Shown piece by piece: positions 6,884 to 11,296 of a DNA stretch of 11,296 nucleotides. A program made the position numbers and the translations under genes. Positions within the stretch are counted from its first letter, which is position 1. Each line of letters begins with the position of its first letter. The DNA is from Candidatus Omnitrophota bacterium (lineage in GTDB: Bacteria; Omnitrophota; Omnitrophia; Omnitrophales; Aquincolibacteriaceae): the NCBI GenBank assembly GCA_023246985.1, contig JAHFHJ010000037.1, positions 1-11,296 on the forward strand, read 5' to 3'. The notes below the pieces were generated by a model. That model was not told the origin of the DNA and searched no databases. It saw nothing but the letters and a program-made list of their open reading frames with translations.

Positions 6884-9846
6884 CGGATTTAGACAAGCAA
6901 TACAATTCCGCGCAGGTTGAGACAAAATGGTATTCCCTCTGGGAATCCAGGGGCTATTTCCGTCCGGCGAGCGACTTCGTCACTCAGTCCACAGTCCCTA
7001 GCCCACAGTTCCTGGATAAAACCCAAAAAAAATCCGGGGACCGTGGACCATCGCCTAGGGACTCACGGTACGTCATCGTCATTCCTCCGCCCAATGTGAC
7101 CGGAATGCTGCACATGGGCCACGCGCTCAATAATGTCATCCAGGATATTCTTGTCCGCTGGAACCGCATGAAGGGGCGCGACACGCTCTGGGTGCCGGGG
7201 GTCGATCACGCGGGGATCGCGACGCAAAATGTGGTTGAGAAAAAAATCGCCAAGGAAAAGAAAACGCGCTGGGATCTCGGCCGCGAAAAATTTCTTGAAG
7301 AAGTTTGGAAGTGGAAACATGAACACGGCTCCACGATCACGCGTCAACTCAGGCGCCTCGGCGCTTCCTGTGACTGGACGCGCGAGCGCTTCACGATGGA
7401 CGACGGGCTTTCCAAAGCCGTGCGCGAAGCGTTCGTCACGCTTTACGAGCGGGGGCTGATCTACCGCGGAAATTACATCATCAACTGGTGCCCGCGCTGC
7501 CAAACCGCATTATCAGACGAAGAAGCGGCCCACAAGGATGTGCAGGGCGGGCTTTATCACATCAAGTATCCGATTGTCAAATCTCCCTCCCCCGGCTTTC
7601 AGCCGCCCTCTTCCTCAGGAAGAGGGGGGAGGGAGGGTGTTGGCATCGATCATATCGTGGTCGCCACGACCCGGCCCGAGACGATGCTCGGAGACACCGC
7701 GGTCGCGGTGCATCCGAACGACCCTCGCTACAAGCATCTGATCGGGAAGAAAGTCGTTCTGCCTCTCATGAACCGCGAGATCCCGGTGATCGCCGATGAA
7801 TTCGTGGATCCCGAGTTCGGGACCGGGATCGTGAAGGTCACGCCCGCACATGACCCGAACGATTTCGCGATGGGACGCCGCCACAAGCTTGAGCAGATCA
7901 ATGTCATGACGCCGGACGGGAAGATCAATGAGCGCGGCGGGGTCTATAAGGGCATGGACCGTTTCGAAGCGCGCAAAAAGATCCTTCAGGATCTCGAAGA
8001 ACAAGGGCTTTTCGTCCGCCGCGATTCGCATCTGCACGCGGTGGGGCATTGCTACCGCTGTGATACCGTGGTGGAACCGTATCTTTCCAAACAGTGGTTT
8101 GTTAAGATGCAGCCTCTGGCTGAAAAGGCGCTCAAGGCGCACGAGCAAGGGAAAACCGTTTTTTTTCCGGATCGCTGGACCAAGGTCTACCTGAACTGGC
8201 TTCGCGGGATCCGTGACTGGTGCATCTCGCGCCAGATCTGGTGGGGGCACCCAATCCCCGCGTGGCACTGTCGTGCCTGCGCGGAGTCCACAGACCATCG
8301 TTCCCACGCCATGGACCCTGGACTGTCGACCGTGGACACGATGAAGGGGATCATCGTTGCAAGAGAAACACCCAAGGAATGTCCCCATTGTCAAAGTAAG
8401 GATCTCGTTCAGGATCCGGATGTGTTGGACACCTGGTTCTCGTCCTGGCTTTGGCCGTTCTCGACATTGGGTTGGCCCGATAAGACCGGGGATTTGAAAA
8501 AATTTTATCCGACTTCGGATCTTGTGACCGCGCCGGAAATCATTTTCTTCTGGGTGGCGCGCATGATCATGGCCGGCCTCGAGTTCCTGGGGGAAGTCCC
8601 GTTCCACCGGATTTATATTCATGGGACGGTTCGCGCGGCGAGCGGGCTCAAAATGTCGAAATCCCTCGGCAATTCCATTGATCCGCTGGAAGTGATCGAG
8701 GCCATAGGCGCGGACGCGCTCCGTTACAGTCTGGTGATGCTTTCCGCGCAGGATGTCTATCTTTCCCGGGAAAAATTTGAAGTGGGCCGCAATTTCACGA
8801 CCAAGGTCTGGAATGCCTGCCGGTTCGTTTTGATGCAGATTCAGGACCTGGAGTCCGCTTCGACGGACGCCGGGCAATTCAAGCGCCTGGAGCTATCGCT
8901 TCCAAACCGTTGGATCCTCTCCCGGTTCGAAGAAAAGGCCGCCGGGGTCGAAAGGCTTCTTTCCCAGTTCGGCCTCGCGCAGGCAGCCGCGGAACTTTAT
9001 CATTTCGTGTGGGACGATTTTTGCGATTGGTATATTGAACTGGCCAAGCCGATGGTTCAGTCCGGGGATGTCCCGCCACAAAGCGTTGGCGGGCAGGCGG
9101 CGCTCAAGCTTCAAACGCAGAAAGTCCTTTTCTTTGTCTGTGAACGCATCCTCCGGCTTCTGCATCCTTTCATGCCGTTTATGACCGAAGAGATCTGGCA
9201 GAGGTTTAAAGAAAAAGCAACCGGCCGTATGTCACTCCCGCATGTTTCAAGCGGGAATCCCGGGCGCGGATCCCCGATAAAAGCGTTCGGGGATGACGAA
9301 AAAAATGAATGGCCGGAATCCATCATGTTCGCGGGCTGGCCCCATGACGGCCCAAAACATTTTTATGACGCGGAAGCTCAAAAGGCGATCGGACTTCTGC
9401 AGGACGCGGTCAGCGGGATCCGCGATCTCCGCGCGCGTTTCCAGATCGCGCCGACCGACAAGTTAAAAGCAGTCATTGTTTGCAAAGAAAAGGGCGCGCG
9501 GGAGGTTCTCACGGCCTTCGAGCGCGAGGTGAAAACGCTGGGCCGGCTTGCCGAGCTTCAATGCGTCCGGACTTTTGAAAAAAAAGGCGCGATGGTTGCC
9601 AACGCGTTCCCGTCGTTTGACGTCTTTATTTCCGTGGAAGGGATCCTGGATCTTGAAAAAGAGAAGAAACGGCTCGGGAAAAAGATCCGGGAAACCGAAG
9701 CGTGGATCAAATCGATCCGCAAGAAAGTCGAAAATCCTTCATTTGCCGAAAAGGCGCCGAAGGAGATCCTTGAAAAAGAGAAAGAGAAACTCGAAGATGC
9801 CCAAAAACTTCTCCTATCCTACAAGACCCAACTCACAAGCTTCTAG
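6880..9846 (+). CDS. valS: Valyl-tRNA synthetase with five in-frame insertions
   Basis: Charges tRNA-Val with valine and edits mischarged threonine; class Ia, cytosolic. The HIGH motif is HMGH at 78-81 within PPPNVTGMLHMGH. The editing domain has VVATTRPETMLGDTAVAVHP at about 260-279. Zinc-type cysteine pairs are at 204/207, 391/394, 464/467 and 501/504. KMSKS is at 591-595, the anticodon-binding domain at about 670-830, and the C-terminal coiled-coil arm at about 915-985. The 988-residue product exceeds the usual 870-890. The surplus falls in five loops encoded by palindromic DNA, at about residues 35-63, 234-255, 468-488, 728-741 and 781-808. All keep the frame, and all catalytic motifs are intact. 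ATG 6880 has no Shine-Dalgarno and sits in the last word of an intergenic palindrome. The start is uncertain by a few codons. Confidence 0.96.
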   Translation: MTDLDKQYNSAQVETKWYSLWESRGYFRPASDFVTQSTVPSPQFLDKTQKKSGDRGPSPRDSRYVIVIPPPNVTGMLHMGHALNNVIQDILVRWNRMKGRDTLWVPGVDHAGIATQNVVEKKIAKEKKTRWDLGREKFLEEVWKWKHEHGSTITRQLRRLGASCDWTRERFTMDDGLSKAVREAFVTLYERGLIYRGNYIINWCPRCQTALSDEEAAHKDVQGGLYHIKYPIVKSPSPGFQPPSSSGRGGREGVGIDHIVVATTRPETMLGDTAVAVHPNDPRYKHLIGKKVVLPLMNREIPVIADEFVDPEFGTGIVKVTPAHDPNDFAMGRRHKLEQINVMTPDGKINERGGVYKGMDRFEARKKILQDLEEQGLFVRRDSHLHAVGHCYRCDTVVEPYLSKQWFVKMQPLAEKALKAHEQGKTVFFPDRWTKVYLNWLRGIRDWCISRQIWWGHPIPAWHCRACAESTDHRSHAMDPGLSTVDTMKGIIVARETPKECPHCQSKDLVQDPDVLDTWFSSWLWPFSTLGWPDKTGDLKKFYPTSDLVTAPEIIFFWVARMIMAGLEFLGEVPFHRIYIHGTVRAASGLKMSKSLGNSIDPLEVIEAIGADALRYSLVMLSAQDVYLSREKFEVGRNFTTKVWNACRFVLMQIQDLESASTDAGQFKRLELSLPNRWILSRFEEKAAGVERLLSQFGLAQAAAELYHFVWDDFCDWYIELAKPMVQSGDVPPQSVGGQAALKLQTQKVLFFVCERILRLLHPFMPFMTEEIWQRFKEKATGRMSLPHVSSGNPGRGSPIKAFGDDEKNEWPESIMFAGWPHDGPKHFYDAEAQKAIGLLQDAVSGIRDLRARFQIAPTDKLKAVIVCKEKGAREVLTAFEREVKTLGRLAELQCVRTFEKKGAMVANAFPSFDVFISVEGILDLEKEKKRLGKKIRETEAWIKSIRKKVENPSFAEKAPKEILEKEKEKLEDAQKLLLSYKTQLTSF
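6986..7063. repeat. Heptad palindromic insertion 1 in valS (GTCCAC family)
   Basis: Encodes roughly ValS residues 36-62, between the GYF segment and YVIVIPPPNVTG, where relatives have only a few residues. Left words are AGTCCAC (6986), AGTCCCT (6993), AGCCCAC (7000), AGTTCCT (7007). Right words are GGGGACC (7036), GTGGACC (7043), ATCGCCT (7050), AGGGACT (7057). AGTCCCTAG at 6993-7001 and CTAGGGACT at 7055-7063 are perfect inverted repeats. It shares GTCCACAG, GACCATCG and GACCGTGGAC with the insertion at 8285-8340, so both belong to one family. The encoded peptide is rich in S, P, Q and K and is presumably a surface loop. Confidence 0.85.
7583..7637. repeat. Pyrimidine/purine palindromic insertion 2 in valS
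   Basis: Encodes about residues 235-253 (PSPGFQPPSSSGRGGREGV) in a loop of the editing domain, just before the VVATTRPETML motif. CTCCCTCCCCC (7583-7593) is the exact reverse complement of 7625-7635. CCCTCTTCC (7606-7614) pairs with GGAAGAGGG (7618-7626) around a TCA loop. A third small stem, GGCT/AGCC, lies at 7594-7604. The two main stems share two bases, so they compete or form a branched structure. The words differ from the GTCCAC family, so this is a separate element type. Confidence 0.8.
8285..8340. repeat. Heptad palindromic insertion 3 in valS (GTCCAC family)
   Basis: Exactly eight 7-nt words without a spacer. Left: AGTCCAC (8285), AGACCAT (8292), CGTTCCC (8299), ACGCCAT (8306). Right: GGACCCT (8313), GGACTGT (8320), CGACCGT (8327), GGACACG (8334). 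GTCCAC at 8286-8291 pairs with GTGGAC at 8332-8337. It encodes about residues 469-487, inside the zinc-binding segment between the C464/C467 and C501/C504 pairs. Relatives pass there directly from the first cysteine pair to IIVARE. Words are shared with the insertion at 6986-7063. Confidence 0.82.
9071..9094. repeat. REP-like hairpin insertion 4 in valS
   Basis: CCCGCCA (9072-9078) and TGGCGGG (9087-9093) are perfect inverted repeats around an 8-nt loop. AAAGCGTT (9080-9087), spanning the loop and the first base of the right arm, recurs in the hairpin at 9270-9294. The encoded residues, around 729-741 (GDVPPQSVGGQAA), fall after YIELAKP in a loop of the anticodon-binding domain. Confidence 0.7.
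9231..9298. repeat. Paired REP-like hairpins, insertion 5 in valS
   Basis: Two hairpins of one family lie in opposite orientation. The first is TCCCGCATG (9236-9244) with CAAGCGGGA (9248-9256), 8 of 9 paired. The second is ATCCCCGA (9270-9277) with TCGGGGAT (9287-9294), perfect. Reading the second on the minus strand gives the same order as the first on the plus: GTCA, C-rich stem, loop, G-rich stem, ATCC. They are thus inverted copies of about 30 nt forming a larger palindrome. They encode about residues 785-806, between EEIWQRFKEK and ESIMFAGWP, where relatives have few residues. Confidence 0.8.
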
Positions 9847-9856
9847 CGCCGCGCAC

Positions 9857-9887
9857 GGGGTGCCGGGTCATCCTTTGCCGGTGTCCC
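9857..9887 (+). repeat. Hairpin at the valS-nadC junction
   Basis: In the transcript, 9857-9866 can pair over its full 10 positions with 9878-9887, using three consecutive G-U wobbles in the middle, around an 11-nt loop. As DNA only 7 of 10 positions are complementary. It starts 11 nt after the valS stop and covers the candidate nadC starts GTG 9860, TTG 9875 and GTG 9881, so it could affect nadC initiation. There is no T-run, so it is not an intrinsic terminator. Confidence 0.5.
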
Positions 9888-10693
9888 GCAGGACGCTGAA
9901 TCTTCTGAAAGAAGCTCTCAAGGAGGATATCGGCCGAGGGGATATTACTTCGAACCTGGTCACTCCGCCGCGCGCCTGGGGCGAGGCCCGCGTGGTCGCC
10001 AAAGATCGCGGTATTTTTTGCGGTGAGCGGCTTGTGAAGGAGCTCTTCAGGATCGTGGATCCCAAAGTGAAGCTTGAGTTTCGAATCCGTAACGGGGGCA
10101 AGCTCCGGCGGGGGAAGACGGTTTTCAAGATGCGCGGCCCCATCCGTTCGATCCTTAAAGCCGAGCGGACGATGGTGAATTTTATCGGGCATCTTTCCGG
10201 GATCGCGACCAAGACGCGTCAGTTCGTCAACCGCGTCAGGAAATATCCCGCGCTGATCCTGGATACCCGTAAGACCACGCCTCTCTGGAGGGAACTGGAA
10301 AAAGTCGCCGTGCAGGTGGGAGGCGGGTACAACCACCGCCAAGGCCTCGACGAGTTCCTCATGGTCAAAGAGAACCACAGGGTCCACGGGGATCTGAAGA
10401 AGCTCCGCAGACATTCCGGAAATTTTGAAATCGAAGTGAGGAGCCTCGGGGAGCTTTGGGAAGCGATCGGGCTCGGCCCCAAGGTCATATTGCTCGACAA
10501 CTTTACGCCCAAGGCGGCCAAGCGCGCGGTGGAGATCGTCCGCAAAGAGGCGCCGGGCATTTTCCTCGAAGCCTCGGGCGGTATCACGCTCGAAAATGTC
10601 CGCAGATTCGCCGCCGCGGGCGTAGACACCATTTCCGTCGGGTCGCTGACCCATTCCGTCAAAGCCGTCGATTTCTCACTGTTGATCGATTAA
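9860..10693 (+). CDS. nadC: Nicotinate-nucleotide pyrophosphorylase (quinolinate phosphoribosyltransferase)
   Basis: Makes nicotinate mononucleotide from quinolinate and PRPP with loss of CO2, in de novo NAD synthesis; cytosolic. From GTG 9860 the product is 277 residues, the usual NadC length. Motifs: KEDIGRGDIT at 21-30, ERTMVNFIGHLSGIAT at 102-117, LDTRKTTP at 134-141, GGGYNHRQGL at 154-163, KENH at 170-173, IEVRS at 191-195, LLDNF at 211-215, EASGGI at 237-242 and ISVGSLTHS at 258-266. These are the conserved phosphate- and carboxylate-binding positions of the family. The start is uncertain: ATG 9797 would add 21 residues and overlap valS by 50 nt, while TTG 9875 or GTG 9881 would trim 5 or 7. 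None has a clear Shine-Dalgarno. I chose GTG 9860 for family length and non-overlap. Confidence 0.93.
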   Translation: MPGHPLPVSRRTLNLLKEALKEDIGRGDITSNLVTPPRAWGEARVVAKDRGIFCGERLVKELFRIVDPKVKLEFRIRNGGKLRRGKTVFKMRGPIRSILKAERTMVNFIGHLSGIATKTRQFVNRVRKYPALILDTRKTTPLWRELEKVAVQVGGGYNHRQGLDEFLMVKENHRVHGDLKKLRRHSGNFEIEVRSLGELWEAIGLGPKVILLDNFTPKAAKRAVEIVRKEAPGIFLEASGGITLENVRRFAAAGVDTISVGSLTHSVKAVDFSLLID

Positions 10694-10780
10694 TTGATTG
10701 GCGAATTTTCCATGATTTACCGCGGATGGAATCCGATGGGGCCTTTGGGTTTCGGGGCGGGGACGGGTGGGTTCAGCATA

Positions 10781-10809
10781 TTCCGAATGGCCTCGAAGAC
10801 GATTATAAT
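10781..10809 (+). promoter_or_regulatory. Probable sigma-70-type promoter of uvrB
   Basis: A perfect -10 hexamer TATAAT (10804-10809) follows TTCCGA (10781-10786, 3 of 6 to consensus) by 17 nt. Transcription would start near 10816, about 40 nt before the TTG at 10855 and upstream of its Shine-Dalgarno. I see no LexA-type operator (CTG..CAG) near it, so SOS control is not supported by what I can see. Confidence 0.55.
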
Positions 10810-10834
10810 AAAACAAATATGTTGGCTCTACCGG

Positions 10835-10846
10835 AAGGGAGAGGAG
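10835..10846 (+). promoter_or_regulatory. Shine-Dalgarno deciding the uvrB start
   Basis: A purine run including GGAG and AGGAG ends at 10846, 8 nt before TTG 10855, which is ideal spacing. The in-frame ATG 10867 and GTG 10882 are 20 and 35 nt away with no closer site. This favours TTG as the initiation codon. Confidence 0.6.
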
Positions 10847-10854
10847 AGCGATCT

Positions 10855-11296
10855 TTGATAAGCCGCATGTTATCATCAGCCGTGAGCGATTTTAAATTAG
10901 TTTCATCCATGCGCCCCAAGGGAGACCAACCCGAAGCCATTCAAAAGCTGGTCGAAGGGTTCCGGGCGGGAAAGCGGGAGCAGGTCCTCAAAGGCGTTAC
11001 CGGTTCCGGCAAGACCTTCACCATGGCGCACGTGATCGCCCAGCTCGGGCTTCCCACGCTTTTGATCTCGCACAATAAAACCCTCGCGGCGCAGCTTTAT
11101 TCCGAACTCAAGGAATTCTTTCCCGGGAATGCCGTCGAATATTTCGTGTCCTATTACGATTACTACCAGCCCGAGGCCTACATCCCGCATACGGACACCT
11201 ATATCGAAAAGGACGCTTCAATCAATGAGGACCTCGACCGTCTGCGCCTTTCCGCCACAAGCTCCGTTCTTTCCCGCAGGGACTGCATTATCGTTT
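10855..11296 (+). CDS. uvrB: UvrABC excinuclease subunit B (5' part)
   Basis: Damage-verification helicase-like subunit of nucleotide excision repair; loaded by UvrA, it then recruits UvrC. Only the first 147 codons are present and the right window edge truncates the gene. Visible motifs, numbered from the TTG: FKLVSSMRPKGDQPEAI at 13-29, Walker A GVTGSGKT at 47-54, SHNKTLAAQLY at 72-82, FFPGNAVEYFVSYYDYYQPEAY at about 88-109 leading into the DNA-clamping beta-hairpin, and DTYIEKDASIN at 114-124. All are canonical. Start choice: TTG 10855 has the good Shine-Dalgarno; ATG 10867 or GTG 10882 would remove 4 or 9 residues and fit equally by homology. It appears to have its own promoter and so probably forms a new transcription unit. 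Confidence 0.95.
   Translation, partial: MISRMLSSAVSDFKLVSSMRPKGDQPEAIQKLVEGFRAGKREQVLKGVTGSGKTFTMAHVIAQLGLPTLLISHNKTLAAQLYSELKEFFPGNAVEYFVSYYDYYQPEAYIPHTDTYIEKDASINEDLDRLRLSATSSVLSRRDCIIV

Larger units (their letters stand above)
10694..10854. other. nadC-uvrB intergenic region
   Basis: This is the longest gap between recognised genes. It contains a short hairpin, CGGAT/ATCCG around GGA (10723-10735), then a G-rich stretch (10735-10771) and an A/T-rich segment with the likely uvrB promoter. The hairpin has no following T-run, so I do not call it a terminator. The 7-8 nt periodic palindromes of the other gaps are absent here. Confidence 0.6.

Noticed and set aside
6986..8340. Inteins or introns in valS
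   Set aside because: Insertions are only about 15-30 codons, lack splicing motifs, and leave an uninterrupted frame.
5150..9298. CRISPR-like repeats
   Set aside because: Words are 7-8 nt, degenerate, mirrored, with no unique spacers of regular length and no cas gene.
9548..9859. N-terminal extension of the nadC frame into valS
   Set aside because: This part is low-complexity, R/K/S-rich sequence read out of frame from the valS coiled coil; NadC homology begins only after about 9890.
10723..10735. Hairpin after nadC as an intrinsic terminator
   Set aside because: Stem is only 5 bp and no T-run follows.

Overview
This window reads as a compact, co-directional (+ strand) stretch of a bacterial chromosome with moderately high GC. 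Most of it encodes aspartate-family amino-acid biosynthesis and housekeeping enzymes. No rRNA, tRNA, CRISPR array, phage gene or transposase is visible. The block hom, thrC, apgM-like gene, lysC, cimA resembles arrangements in Omnitrophota-type candidate phyla and some deltaproteobacterial lineages. That placement is inference from gene order only; an uncultivated Gram-negative lineage is my best guess.

Layout: 1-217 is a more AT-rich leader with a 9-bp inverted repeat and no recognisable gene. 218-3790 holds hom, thrC and an apgM-like gene, tightly packed (4-bp gap, then an ATGA overlap). 3930-5147 is lysC, with a well-placed internal Shine-Dalgarno and ATG for a separate regulatory beta subunit. 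5236-6807 is cimA, 6880-9846 an unusually long valS, 9860-10693 nadC. After a gap with a good sigma-70-like promoter, uvrB starts near 10855 and runs off the right edge.

Metabolically, LysC, Hom and ThrC take aspartate to threonine. CimA gives a threonine-independent entry to isoleucine. ThrB (homoserine kinase) is the missing step, and the apgM-like gene occupies its place. TIGR02535 calls such proteins proposed homoserine kinases, but this copy lacks nearly all metal ligands and the nucleophile of the alkaline-phosphatase superfamily, so it looks like a pseudoenzyme or a repurposed protein.

The most unusual signal is a set of short palindromic elements between and inside the genes. Five share one architecture with unrelated sequences: two inverted arms, each made of about four copies of a degenerate 7-nt word (8-nt in one case). 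Three fill the apgM-lysC, lysC-cimA and cimA-valS gaps, and the last supplies the valS start codon. Two more sit in frame inside valS. valS also carries a pyrimidine/purine hairpin element and REP-like hairpins with a shared loop. Together these five in-frame insertions explain why ValS is 988 residues rather than roughly 870-890. This resembles the logic of Rickettsia palindromic elements, but the heptad/octad periodicity is not something I recognise from a described family.
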